A stretch of DNA of 64,000 nucleotides from Ignavibacteriales bacterium (GCA_016700155.1 CP065001.1:4278001-4342000); one strand, 5' to 3'. Numbered from the stretch's first letter, positions 17,323-26,588 are shown. Numbers and translations: made by a program. The notes: generated by a model from the letters alone, not told the origin.

Positions 17323-19471
17323 GAGAAAATTATTCATTCAGTTGTACAGCATACATGGACTTATTAGATGGAACAATCCCGAACTCGGAAGAGATGCCGA
17401 TACGGGCGGACAAACAAAATATATTATTGAACTTGCAAAAGCGCTGAGTGAAAATGAAAACGTTGAAAAAGTCGAACTGATCACCCGCCAGATAACCGAC
17501 AAAAATATTTCAGAAGATTATTCCCAGCCAGTTGAAGAACTTAATTCCAGATGCAGAATAGTGCGGCTAAAATGCGGAGGCGGAAAATATCTCAGGAAAG
17601 AACTTCTCTGGAATCACCTCGAAGAATTTGTTGATAAAAGTATTAAATACATTAAATCTTCCGGAAGACTGCCGGATATTATTCACAGTCATTATGCTGA
17701 CGCAGGATTTGTTTGTACTGAGTTGACAAAATTTTTCGGGATTCCATTCGTGCATACAGGTCATTCACTTGGCAGAGCAAAACTTCGAAAACTTTTAAGT
17801 GAAGGATTATCTAATGAGGAAATTGAAAAAAGATATAAAATATCCCACCGGATTAAAGTTGAAGAAGAGATAATCAATTATGCAGATGCGATAATCACAA
17901 GTACAAACCAGGAAATACAAATGCAGTATGGTGAGTATGATAATCTTTCATCTGTTAAATCATTCAAGGTTATTCCCCCGGGAACTGATATAGATAAGTT
18001 TTATCCTTACAACAATCTTCAATATGAAAATGAAGCTGAAGTAATCCGCGGCACTATCGAATCAAAATTAAAAAGATTTTTTATGGATATCGATAAACCG
18101 TTGATATTAACCTTATGCCGCCCGGATAAAAGAAAAAATATTTCTGCACTTATCAAAGCTTATGGTGAAGATGCGGAACTTCAAAAGAAAGCAAACCTCG
18201 CAATCTTTGCCGGAATAAGGCAGGATATTATGACAATGGAAGAAAATGAGCGCGAGGTACTTACTGAAATTCTTTTGTTGATGGACAAGTATAACCTTTA
18301 TGGAAAAATGGCAATTCCTAAACGTCATGATACAGAATATGAAGTGCCGGAACTTTACAGGATTGCCGCGAGAAGCGGAGGTGTTTTTGTTAATGCTGCT
18401 TTAACCGAGCCATTTGGTTTAACATTGATTGAAGCTGCTTCAACAGGGCTTCCGGTTGTTGCTACAGATGACGGCGGACCAAAAGATATAATCGGTAATT
18501 GTAATAACGGATTATTAATCGATGTTTCAGAAGATCAGAATATTTCCAAAGCGATTAAGGAAATTATCAGCAGCAAAAAAATGTGGAACCGATTCTCTGA
18601 AAACGGGATTAAAAATGTACGCAGATATTATACTTGGAAAGCACACACAAAAAAATATGTGGACGAAATTCTGGAAGTGTCACGACGATATGACCCCGAT
18701 CGTATTTCAGTAGCTGACACAGGAAGAAAATTGCTTGATATGAACCAGTTAATAATCTCTGACATTGATCATACATTGTTAGGCGATCATCGTTCGCTTT
18801 CTGAGTTCAGATCGTTACTTGCAAAGTTACCTAACGAAACAGGGTTTGGAGTTGCAACTGGAAGAACAGTTGAATCAGCATATAATGTTCTAAAAGAATA
18901 TGGAGTTCAGATGCCGATAGTTATTGTTTCGTCAGTCGGTTCTGAAATTTATTATAACTATAAAGGTGAATGGATCTATTCAACAGGCTGGGATGCGCAC
19001 ATATCACATTTATGGAACAAGCAAAAAATTATTGATGTGCTGAAACCTCTGACATTTCTTCAAATGCAGGAAAAAGACAAGCAAAGAAAATTTAAAGTCA
19101 GTTATTATATGGAAGAGAACAAAGACCGTCTGACAAAAATCAGGCACACTCTTTTAAAGAATAAAATAAAAGCGAATGTGATATTCAGCCACAAAAAGTT
19201 TCTTGATATTCTTCCATACAGAGCTTCAAAAGGAAAAGCGATAAGATACCTTGGATACAGGTGGAATATTGAAAATGAAAAAATATTGGTCGCAGGTGAT
19301 TCGGGTAATGATGAAGAAATGCTGAAAGGTGATCTGCTTGGTGTTGTTGTTGCAAACTACAGCGAGGAGCTGGAAAAAATAAGAGGAAGCCGAAGAGTTT
19401 ATTTCGCACAGCGTTCGTACGCGGGCGGTATAATTGAAGGCATTAACCATTATAATTTTCTATTTACTTAA
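17312..19471 (+). CDS. Bifunctional sucrose-phosphate synthase / sucrose-phosphatase
   Basis: A 719-residue cytoplasmic enzyme. Residues ~1-465 are a GT4 glycosyltransferase with the sucrose-phosphate-synthase N-terminal motif DADTGGQTKY (28-37), ALSENENV and the E-X7-E donor motif EPFGLTLIEAA. Residues ~480-719 form an HAD-type phosphatase (ISDIDHTLLGD, ATGRTVESA, VAGDSGNDEEML) of the sucrose-6-phosphatase family. Together they would make sucrose from NDP-glucose and fructose 6-phosphate. It overlaps the kinase gene by 11 bp and lies 10 bp before sucrose synthase. Confidence 0.93.
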   Translation: MTAKRKLFIQLYSIHGLIRWNNPELGRDADTGGQTKYIIELAKALSENENVEKVELITRQITDKNISEDYSQPVEELNSRCRIVRLKCGGGKYLRKELLWNHLEEFVDKSIKYIKSSGRLPDIIHSHYADAGFVCTELTKFFGIPFVHTGHSLGRAKLRKLLSEGLSNEEIEKRYKISHRIKVEEEIINYADAIITSTNQEIQMQYGEYDNLSSVKSFKVIPPGTDIDKFYPYNNLQYENEAEVIRGTIESKLKRFFMDIDKPLILTLCRPDKRKNISALIKAYGEDAELQKKANLAIFAGIRQDIMTMEENEREVLTEILLLMDKYNLYGKMAIPKRHDTEYEVPELYRIAARSGGVFVNAALTEPFGLTLIEAASTGLPVVATDDGGPKDIIGNCNNGLLIDVSEDQNISKAIKEIISSKKMWNRFSENGIKNVRRYYTWKAHTKKYVDEILEVSRRYDPDRISVADTGRKLLDMNQLIISDIDHTLLGDHRSLSEFRSLLAKLPNETGFGVATGRTVESAYNVLKEYGVQMPIVIVSSVGSEIYYNYKGEWIYSTGWDAHISHLWNKQKIIDVLKPLTFLQMQEKDKQRKFKVSYYMEENKDRLTKIRHTLLKNKIKANVIFSHKKFLDILPYRASKGKAIRYLGYRWNIENEKILVAGDSGNDEEMLKGDLLGVVVANYSEELEKIRGSRRVYFAQRSYAGGIIEGINHYNFLFT

Positions 19472-19481
19472 AGAGGTTGAT

Positions 19482-21869
19482 ATGGATGTTTTAAAATTAA
19501 TTGAAGATAACAGGAATGATTTTTTCGGATACCTTAATAAAGTAGCGGCTTATGAAAACAAATTATTAGTAAAAGGAAATCTATTTGATATTCTCGATCA
19601 TCATAAATCAGAAAATAAAAACGGCAGTTACAAAGCATTGGCGGAAATTGCTAAACACATAGTCGAGTCTGTCTGCATCAACAATACAATCTTTTTTGAA
19701 TTCAGGGAAAAGATAGGAGATTCGTTCTTTTATCTTTTTAATACTGAAGAGAAATATTATGAACAATCCAGTGTGACTGAATATCTTAGGGCTAAAGAAT
19801 ATCATGTCGACGGTCAAAACGTTGAAGACCCCTTAACTCTTAACTTTAATCATTTCTATTTTAAATTTCCAAGAACTACCGAATCAAAAAATATCGGAAG
19901 AGGTGTTGAGTATCTTAACCGGTATTTATCAAGCCGTATGTTTACAGAACCGGAAAAACTAAGTAAAATACTTTTTGATTTTCTGTTTCTTCACAAGTAC
20001 AAATCACAGCAGCTTGTTTTAAATGACAGGATTAAAGACCCATCAATGCTTAGTTCCGCAATCGACAAAGCCATTGCATTCCTTAGAAAAAAAGATGAGA
20101 ACACACCATATTCAAAAATCAAAAATGATCTTCAGAGTTTAGGATTTGAGGCAGGACTTGGAAACAACGCGGCGACTATCATTGAAAGTCTTGAACTCCT
20201 TGACAGGCTAATGCAGACGCCCGATCATAACTCACTTAAAGATTTTCTTTCACGCATACCGATGATCTTCAACATAGCAATCATTTCACCTCATGGTTAT
20301 TTCGGGCAGGAAGGCGTGCTTGGTATGCCCGATACAGGCGGACAGGTAGTGTATATACTTGACCAGGTGAAAGCACTTGAAAAGTCAATGTCGGAATCGT
20401 TACAGAAATCCGGACTTAACGCAAAACCAAAGATCATAATTCTTACAAGACTAATTCCAAATGCAGGTAAAACCAAATGCAATCAACGTATGGAAAAAGT
20501 ACATGAAACAAATAATTCGTGGATACTTCGCGTGCCTTTCAGAACACATAATAGTAATGTTACTGATAACTGGATTTCACGATTTGAGATATGGCCATAC
20601 CTCGAAAATTTCGCTGAAGATTCTGAAAGAGAATTACTTGCTGAGTTTAATGGAAGACCTGATTTTATTATCGGCAATTATTCTGATGGAAATCTCGTGG
20701 GGTATATTCTTTCAAAAAAATTCGGAGTTACACAGTGCAACATTGCACATGCACTTGAAAAAAGTAAGTACTTATACAGCGCATTATACTGGAAGAATCT
20801 TGAAGACCAATATCACTTTTCACTTCAGTTCACAGCAGATCTTATTGCAATGAACTCAGCTAACTTTATTATAACGTCATCGTACCAGGAAATTGCAGGT
20901 ACTGAAGAAACTATAGGTCAGTATGAATCGTACAGGAATTTAACTATGCCGGGACTTTACCGTGTTGAAGGCGGTATAGAATTATTTCATCCTAAGTTTA
21001 ACATAGTCCCACCCGGAGTTAACACTAAAATTTATTTTCCTTATTATGAAACGGGAGAACGACTCAAAGACACAAAAGAAGAACTTGAGAAACTGCTATT
21101 CAGTCAGGATGAATCAGATGAAGTTGTTGGTAAATTGGAAAACCCCGAACTGATACCGATCTTTTCAATCGCGAGATTAGATAAAATCAAAAATCTTACT
21201 TCACTTGTAAAATGGTTTGGTGAAAGCCAGAAACTTCAGAAAGCTGCGAACCTGATTATTGTCGCCGGTAATGTTGACCCGATGAAATCCGGTGATGAGG
21301 AAGAGAAAGAACAGATTTATTTAATGCATGATCTTATCAACAAGTACAACCTGAGAAACAAATTCAGATGGATAGGCAAAAGATTTAAGAAAGATGAAAC
21401 CGGTGAAGTTTACAGGATAATAGCTGATCACAAAGGGATATTCGTTCAGCCGGCGTTGTTTGAAGGATTCGGATTGACGGTTCTTGAAGCAATGCGTTCG
21501 GGCTTACCTGTTTTTGCCACGTTGTATGGAGGTCCGCTTGAAATTATCCAGGATGAAGTTTCCGGCTTTCATATCAATCCGATTAAAGGAAAAGAAACTA
21601 CAGCAAAGATTCTTTCCTTTATTGAAAAATGTAATAAGGATAAAAAGTACTGGGAGAAAATTTCTGCTAAAGCTATAAAGCGGGTTGATACAACGTACAA
21701 CTGGGAATTGTACTCCAACAATCTTCTTTCACTCGCAAAGATATACGGTTTCTGGAAGTTCGCCTCAAACATTGAGCAGAATGATCTTCATTCATACCTG
21801 AATGTTATTTATCACCTGCTTTATAAACCAAGAGCAAATGAATTACTGCAGCAGCATGCTAACCGTTAA
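19482..21869 (+). CDS. Sucrose synthase
   Basis: A 795-residue GT4 enzyme catalysing reversible conversion of sucrose and NDP into NDP-glucose and fructose. Family marks include ISPHGYFGQEGVLGMPDTGG (residues ~267-286), SIARLDKIKNL and the EGFGLTVLEAM donor motif. The ATG at 19482, with AGAGG SD, follows the previous stop by 10 bp and gives the usual family length. The plant 'QN motif' residues that favour UDP are replaced by Arg and Thr (WIGKRFKKDETGEVYR), so ADP may be preferred. Its stop directly abuts the stop of the convergent mscS-like gene. Confidence 0.93.
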   Translation: MDVLKLIEDNRNDFFGYLNKVAAYENKLLVKGNLFDILDHHKSENKNGSYKALAEIAKHIVESVCINNTIFFEFREKIGDSFFYLFNTEEKYYEQSSVTEYLRAKEYHVDGQNVEDPLTLNFNHFYFKFPRTTESKNIGRGVEYLNRYLSSRMFTEPEKLSKILFDFLFLHKYKSQQLVLNDRIKDPSMLSSAIDKAIAFLRKKDENTPYSKIKNDLQSLGFEAGLGNNAATIIESLELLDRLMQTPDHNSLKDFLSRIPMIFNIAIISPHGYFGQEGVLGMPDTGGQVVYILDQVKALEKSMSESLQKSGLNAKPKIIILTRLIPNAGKTKCNQRMEKVHETNNSWILRVPFRTHNSNVTDNWISRFEIWPYLENFAEDSERELLAEFNGRPDFIIGNYSDGNLVGYILSKKFGVTQCNIAHALEKSKYLYSALYWKNLEDQYHFSLQFTADLIAMNSANFIITSSYQEIAGTEETIGQYESYRNLTMPGLYRVEGGIELFHPKFNIVPPGVNTKIYFPYYETGERLKDTKEELEKLLFSQDESDEVVGKLENPELIPIFSIARLDKIKNLTSLVKWFGESQKLQKAANLIIVAGNVDPMKSGDEEEKEQIYLMHDLINKYNLRNKFRWIGKRFKKDETGEVYRIIADHKGIFVQPALFEGFGLTVLEAMRSGLPVFATLYGGPLEIIQDEVSGFHINPIKGKETTAKILSFIEKCNKDKKYWEKISAKAIKRVDTTYNWELYSNNLLSLAKIYGFWKFASNIEQNDLHSYLNVIYHLLYKPRANELLQQHANR

Positions 21870-22958
21870 TTAATTTTCAGCATAAGATCTTTTAACGCTT
21901 CCGTTTCCGTTTTCATTTGTCAGAAAAAGAGTCTGTGTCGGATATGCAAATTCAATTTTCCTTTTAGAGAACTCTTCAAATATTTTAAGGTTAATCGCCT
22001 GCTGTATATCCATATACTTGTTGTAATCAGCACCTGTGACGTAATAAACAAATTCAAAGTTTAAACTGAAATCACCATAAGATGAAAAATGTCCGCGGTC
22101 AAAATCTGCATCCTGTTGTTCGGTAATTATTTGTTTTACTAAATCCGGTATGATCTTCAGTTTTTCATAAGTTGTTTGATACACAATCCCTATTGAAAAT
22201 ACAACTCTTCGTCTTTCCATTTTTTTATAGTTGTGTACACGTGAATTAGTAAGATCGGTATTTGAAAAGACAAGTTGTTCACCGCTAAGACTTCTGATTC
22301 GTGTTGTTTTAATTCCTATCTGTTCAACTACACCGAGCTTATTATCGATGATAATAAAATCTCCTGTTTCAAAAGGTCTGTCAAAAAAAATCACAAAGTA
22401 GCTGAACAGATCACCAAGAATAGTCTGCGCAGCAAGGGCGACTGCAATGCCGCCAATACCTAATCCCGCAATCACTGCCGATATTTTGAAACCAAGATTA
22501 TCCAGAACAAAAATTAATCCCAGCCCCCATACAAGAACTGATGCTAAAGTCGTTATTCCTTTTAACTGCTTTTGTTTTGAAATTGTGTGATCACCCTTAG
22601 CAAGGTACGAAGTAAGAATAAATTTTATTACTGAAGTTACAGTCCGTAAAAAGAAAAATGTGATTACAATAATTGTAACTACATCTATGGTTCGTTGAAC
22701 TTTTTCCGGAATGTTTAGCGAACTGATGGCAAAGTACAACGCTCCGAAATAAAGCAGAGGAACGACTGTTTTTTCAATTCCTCTTATAAGTATATCGTCT
22801 AATTGAGTCTCGGTTTTTTCAGACCATTTTTTGAGTTTACTAAGAATAATTTTTTTGAAAATATGAATTATTATTATGCCCGCTATAAAAATAACTGCTG
22901 AAACAATGTACTGCTGTACTGTATTGCCAAAATAATTTTGATTTAAGAACTCATTCAT
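21870..22958 (-). CDS. Small-conductance mechanosensitive channel, MscS family
   Basis: A 362-residue membrane protein with about four N-terminal hydrophobic helices. The pore-helix/beta-domain core (VIAGLGIGGIAVALAAQTIL, then DLFSYFVIFFDRPFETGDFI) is typical of MscS. The soluble C-terminal alpha/beta domain is complete. It releases solutes on hypo-osmotic shock, a plausible companion to sucrose as an osmolyte, although it is convergent with the sucrose operon and not part of it. Confidence 0.93.
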   Translation of the reverse strand: MNEFLNQNYFGNTVQQYIVSAVIFIAGIIIIHIFKKIILSKLKKWSEKTETQLDDILIRGIEKTVVPLLYFGALYFAISSLNIPEKVQRTIDVVTIIVITFFFLRTVTSVIKFILTSYLAKGDHTISKQKQLKGITTLASVLVWGLGLIFVLDNLGFKISAVIAGLGIGGIAVALAAQTILGDLFSYFVIFFDRPFETGDFIIIDNKLGVVEQIGIKTTRIRSLSGEQLVFSNTDLTNSRVHNYKKMERRRVVFSIGIVYQTTYEKLKIIPDLVKQIITEQQDADFDRGHFSSYGDFSLNFEFVYYVTGADYNKYMDIQQAINLKIFEEFSKRKIEFAYPTQTLFLTNENGNGSVKRSYAEN

Positions 22959-23059
22959 ACCTGGTATTCCTCATATTTACTTTTTTTAAGAAAATAAAAT
23001 TATATGAGAGAATAACAAGTCAGGAATGGACAAAGTGATAATTTAAACAGAGAATTATT

Positions 23060-23470
23060 TCAGATTGAATATCTGTCGATTATCTCTTGTGGTATGCGAA
23101 CAGGCTTCCCGCTTTTCAAATCGATCATTGTATAAACGAGGTAACCTTCAGCGGCAAGTTTTTGATTTTCTTTTTTAACGATTTTAAAATTTACTGTGCA
23201 TTGCGCTCCACTGACTGAATCAAGCTGAGTTCGGACGATGACAACTTTATCGTTAAGGGTTAATGCGCGCTTGTAATCTATATGCGTTGAGCTTACTACC
23301 CAGTTGTAACCGGTGCTATGAAATTCCGACATTGACATCTTGTAATCCTTTTGCATCTGGTCATAACGGGCTGCAAGTACGTAGTCGAGATATTTTGTGT
23401 TGTGAACATGATCGTTCATATCAATATCATCAGGACGAATTGTTATTTCAGTTTCAAATATTGAGTACAT
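23060..23470 (-). CDS. Acyl-CoA thioesterase, 4HBT hot-dog fold
   Basis: A 136-residue single hot-dog domain related to YbgC/FcbC-type thioesterases. IRPDDIDMNDHVHNTKYLDYVLAARYD contains the expected Asp (DxNxHVxN) active-site region. Such enzymes hydrolyse acyl-CoA or acyl-ACP thioesters; chain length is not predictable. SD weak. Stand-alone gene. Confidence 0.87.
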   Translation of the reverse strand: MYSIFETEITIRPDDIDMNDHVHNTKYLDYVLAARYDQMQKDYKMSMSEFHSTGYNWVVSSTHIDYKRALTLNDKVVIVRTQLDSVSGAQCTVNFKIVKKENQKLAAEGYLVYTMIDLKSGKPVRIPQEIIDRYSI

Positions 23471-23502
23471 AAGAATCAGAGAGCTATATATTATTAAAAA
23501 CT

Positions 23503-23542
23503 TCAGTCTTCGATCCCATAGGGACAGGCAGGCTCAGACTGA
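23503..23542. repeat. Dispersed stem-loop repeat, member 1
   Basis: Stem TCAGTCT (23503-23509) with AGACTGA (23536-23542), enclosing a loop that begins TCGATCCCATAGGGAC and ends GGCTC. Nearly the same loop is enclosed by a different stem at 30090-30129, so the paired arms covary. Located between the thioesterase and DUF1207-like genes. Confidence 0.75.
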
Positions 23543-23577
23543 CAATGATTATAGAAGGAATATATCAAAAGGACTTG

Positions 23578-24447
23578 TTAGAAATCAAATTTAAATCCTA
23601 CTCCGAATTTTTCACGTTTGAATTTGTAATAAGAATTAAATACATCGAAACCTTTGAAGTAGGAAACATAAAAAGAAATTCCACGCCCATACCAATTTCC
23701 GATTTTAATTCCTCCCATTGTATGGTTATTACCTTCATACTTACCGGTACCGTTCAGATAAAAATGGTGAGCGAAAAATATATTATCATTTTCCCCGAAA
23801 ATTTTGCCGACAAGATTTTCAAAAGAAGATTCAATTCCCAAATGGAAGTTCCATCTTTTCTGATCATCGGGTCTGATAAGAGTGGAATAAGTAACGCCGC
23901 CATAATACCTGAGCTGTGAGGAATTGAATAACATATCATTCGCAATTGTCAGTTCACCATAGTCTCTTGTAAATGGAACTGGTTCATAGTCATTCAACCA
24001 TGTTTTTGTAACATTGTCATAATGACCATCAACAAGATGTGCACTGTTGTGAATGATCTTTAAACGAGCCATTAATTTATTTTCGGAAAATGATTTTACA
24101 ATGGAAACATATCCACCGAACAATCCATCGACAGCGTCAATCTGTAATCGTTTCCCTTCATAACTTGTGGATAATGCATAAGCAAGAAATTCAATACCAA
24201 CAACTATTTTAATTTTGTCAGAAGGCATAATGAACTGAACAACATCCGCGGCGAAACCAACATCGACCTTAAGGTTCGTTGAAGCTGTGTAATAAAGTAT
24301 TCCAAGTTTTGCTTCTTTGTGATCTGCAGCCAATGGTTTAAAATTAAAGTCAGATGGAAAGAATTTTGTGTGAGATGAATCCTGCGCGGATACAGGCGCA
24401 ACAACAAGTAAAAGGAAAATCAAAAAAAAGTTTTTAAATGAAGGCAA
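23578..24447 (-). CDS. DUF1207-like exported protein
   Basis: A 289-residue protein with a signal peptide ending at VAPVSAQ. The mature start (FKPLAADHKEAKLGILYY) resembles the DUF1207 family, predicted outer-membrane or periplasmic beta-rich proteins. The C terminus ends in alternating hydrophobic/aromatic residues (KFGVGFKFDF), as in outer-membrane beta-barrels. The only usable start is a TTG without clear SD, 38 bp after the stop of the amidotransferase-like gene, suggesting one transcript. Confidence 0.68.
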   Translation of the reverse strand: MPSFKNFFLIFLLLVVAPVSAQDSSHTKFFPSDFNFKPLAADHKEAKLGILYYTASTNLKVDVGFAADVVQFIMPSDKIKIVVGIEFLAYALSTSYEGKRLQIDAVDGLFGGYVSIVKSFSENKLMARLKIIHNSAHLVDGHYDNVTKTWLNDYEPVPFTRDYGELTIANDMLFNSSQLRYYGGVTYSTLIRPDDQKRWNFHLGIESSFENLVGKIFGENDNIFFAHHFYLNGTGKYEGNNHTMGGIKIGNWYGRGISFYVSYFKGFDVFNSYYKFKREKFGVGFKFDF

Positions 24448-24485
24448 TGTATGAACCGTAAATAAGAATGAGTTAACCAGAAAGA

Positions 24486-25064
24486 TCAGCTATCTAAAAA
24501 ATTTTTAATTAAAGTTATTCCCGGTTCACCGGAAACTTCCGGATGAAACTGAACTCCGTAAGCTTTTCCTTTTTCAATCGAAGCTGTAAACCTGCTGCCA
24601 TTATCCGCTGATGATGTTGACATTTCATTCAGGTTCATAAAATATTTTTCTTTAAACAAAAACTTTGAATGATCTTCAATATTGTTAAATAGAATTGAAC
24701 TGCCGATTATATCAACTTCTTTGAAAGTTCCTTCCGGTTCAGTGTCGTTTTCTTTGCGCTCGGATTTATAGGGAAAGATGCCAAGTCCAGCAATATTATC
24801 GTTTAAGATATTTTCAGTCATCAATTCCATTCCAAGATCAATTCCAAGTATCGGTTTTTTTATTACTCTCAGAACTGAATACAGGTTAAGCATATTAAGT
24901 TTTTTTGCGCCTTCACATGCTTCACCCTCACCGATAAGAATAATTTTATCGGCTTTACAAATGGTGAATTCGTTCTCGGTTATTTTAAATTCCTGGTTAA
25001 GAAACCCCAGAACTTCAGGTAATTTATTGTCTATCTTCTTACCGCATTCAACTATGGCAACCAT
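24486..25064 (-). CDS. Class I glutamine amidotransferase-like protein lacking the nucleophile Cys
   Basis: A 192-residue protein with the layout of HisH-type class I glutamine amidotransferases: MVAIVECG at the N terminus, a nucleophile-elbow equivalent at residues 73-80, and the C-terminal VQFHPEVSG with His174 and Glu176. The elbow reads LGIDLGME where active enzymes have G-x-C-x-G, so the catalytic Cys is Asp76 (codon GAT, two changes from Cys). It cannot release ammonia by the normal mechanism. No his genes are nearby. Role unknown, possibly a binding or regulatory pseudoenzyme. Confidence 0.75.
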   Translation of the reverse strand: MVAIVECGKKIDNKLPEVLGFLNQEFKITENEFTICKADKIILIGEGEACEGAKKLNMLNLYSVLRVIKKPILGIDLGMELMTENILNDNIAGLGIFPYKSERKENDTEPEGTFKEVDIIGSSILFNNIEDHSKFLFKEKYFMNLNEMSTSSADNGSRFTASIEKGKAYGVQFHPEVSGEPGITLIKNFLDS

Positions 25065-25171
25065 AACAATCTAATTTCATTTTTATCATAATAACTGGTT
25101 TAAATTTAATACAATTCCCGATAATATTTATCGTAGTATTAAGTACAATAATGCAGGTTTATAGCAATCAA

Positions 25172-25195
25172 TAAAAAACCCCGCTATAAGCGGGG
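25172..25195 (-). terminator. Rho-independent terminator of the anchor-J T9SS gene
   Basis: On the minus strand CCCCGC/GCGGGG arms (25179-25184 and 25190-25195) with a TTATA loop are followed by TTTTTT. It lies 27 bp beyond the stop of the gene at 25222. Confidence 0.9.
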
Positions 25196-25221
25196 CTGTG
25201 AATTCAAATATTAAAGAAAGA

Positions 25222-26448
25222 TTACTTTGTAAGAATCATTTTCTTTGTTGCGGAGAAGTTTGTTCCATCAATACCTGCGGCATCTATACGATAGAAATAA
25301 ACACCACTGTTAAGATTAGCTGCATTGAAATCAAAGTTATGTGATCCTGCTGCATAATCCTGATTAATTAATGTTGCAACTTCCTGGCCAAGAACGTTAA
25401 ATAATTTAAGTGATACTTTTGAATCAACTTTTAATCCAAAATTAATTACTGTACTTGGGTTGAAAGGATTTGGATAGTTTTGCTCAAGTGCAAATTCAAC
25501 AGGAGAAACTACATCAGCTTCAACAACCTGTGAATATTCAAATGTTCCGTCAAAGTCTATTTGTTTTAGTCTGTAGCTGTAAGTTCCTTCACCAAGATTT
25601 TTATCAAGGTATGAATAACGGTTGGTTTCTGATGTTGTTCCGTTTCCTTCAACAAAACCTATTACCTGGAATTCTTCACCGACAAGTCTCTGGATTTCAA
25701 AACCGCGGTTGTTTAATTCAGAAGCTGTTTCCCAGTTAAGGCTAACATTATTATCTGATACATTTGCTTTGAAAGAAGTAAGCTCAACAGGAACAAAACC
25801 CTGTCCGTTTACGCGTACAGCATCGATGCCAATGTAGTTTGAGTATGTTCCGCTCGGACCGCCATCATAAATTACATATTGAATAGCAAAGCGAACCATA
25901 CCGCTAACGTTAAATATATATGTATATTGAGCCCATCCAGCTTCGCTGGTTATAAATCTTGGTGTTGAAATTGTGAAATCAGGAATTGTTGAGCCGCCAG
26001 TTGGTGAAACTCTTACATACAGTGAATCATCCCATGCGTTTGCATCAGGTGATCTGTGATAGAATGTAAGAGTATCGCCGGAAGATACACCCACCAATGG
26101 TGAAATCAACCAGTGATTAATATAAAAACCGTTTGCGCCCTGATAATTTGAAGCTACAAACCCGGTTGTAGGACCTTCAAATGCCGGGAATACTGTTCCA
26201 TCAGGTGTGAACCATGCAGCTTGTGTACCGCCGCCATCCTGATTAATAACAACCCAGCCGCGAGCCTGAAGATCAGCAATTTCATTTGGTCCGTTAAATA
26301 AATCTTCAAACTGAAGTGCATCGGTTTGGTGCAGGTTTGCTGGTGTGTTTTGCTCACTCTGCTTTGTTCCCGGTCTAACGTGTGTATCCTGTGCCTGGAT
26401 AACTACAAAACTAAAAAGAAAACTAAAAAGTACTATGAGTTGCCTCAT
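25222..26448 (-). CDS. T9SS-exported protein with choice-of-anchor J domain
   Basis: A 408-residue secreted protein. After the signal peptide (FSFLFSFVVIQAQ) comes a beta-sandwich of the choice-of-anchor J type (NHWLISPLVGVSSGDTLTFY; residues ~45-215). A ~95-residue module follows, starting VELTSFKANVSDNNVSLNWE, that is shared with two other T9SS proteins in this window. The sorting domain is YPNPFNPSTVI through KKMILTK. The SD GGAGG is strong. Binding partner unknown. Confidence 0.87.
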   Translation of the reverse strand: MRQLIVLFSFLFSFVVIQAQDTHVRPGTKQSEQNTPANLHQTDALQFEDLFNGPNEIADLQARGWVVINQDGGGTQAAWFTPDGTVFPAFEGPTTGFVASNYQGANGFYINHWLISPLVGVSSGDTLTFYHRSPDANAWDDSLYVRVSPTGGSTIPDFTISTPRFITSEAGWAQYTYIFNVSGMVRFAIQYVIYDGGPSGTYSNYIGIDAVRVNGQGFVPVELTSFKANVSDNNVSLNWETASELNNRGFEIQRLVGEEFQVIGFVEGNGTTSETNRYSYLDKNLGEGTYSYRLKQIDFDGTFEYSQVVEADVVSPVEFALEQNYPNPFNPSTVINFGLKVDSKVSLKLFNVLGQEVATLINQDYAAGSHNFDFNAANLNSGVYFYRIDAAGIDGTNFSATKKMILTK

Positions 26449-26588
26449 AAAGACCTCCGATTATTGATGAGTGGTTAATGAATGATTAGTGATGAATTCT
26501 AATCTGTGCAAGTATAGGCAAAATAATTTCATAAATCAAAAGGATTGCCGCTAAAAATTGATTTTTTTTAGGTTTTGATCGCGGTGAA

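Noticed and set aside
23545..23919. A 124-codon plus-strand frame
   Set aside because: Antisense shadow of the DUF1207-like gene, which has a signal peptide and a coherent beta-rich sequence on the other strand.
24486..25064. True HisH subunit of imidazole glycerol phosphate synthase
   Set aside because: The catalytic Cys is Asp and no his gene is nearby.
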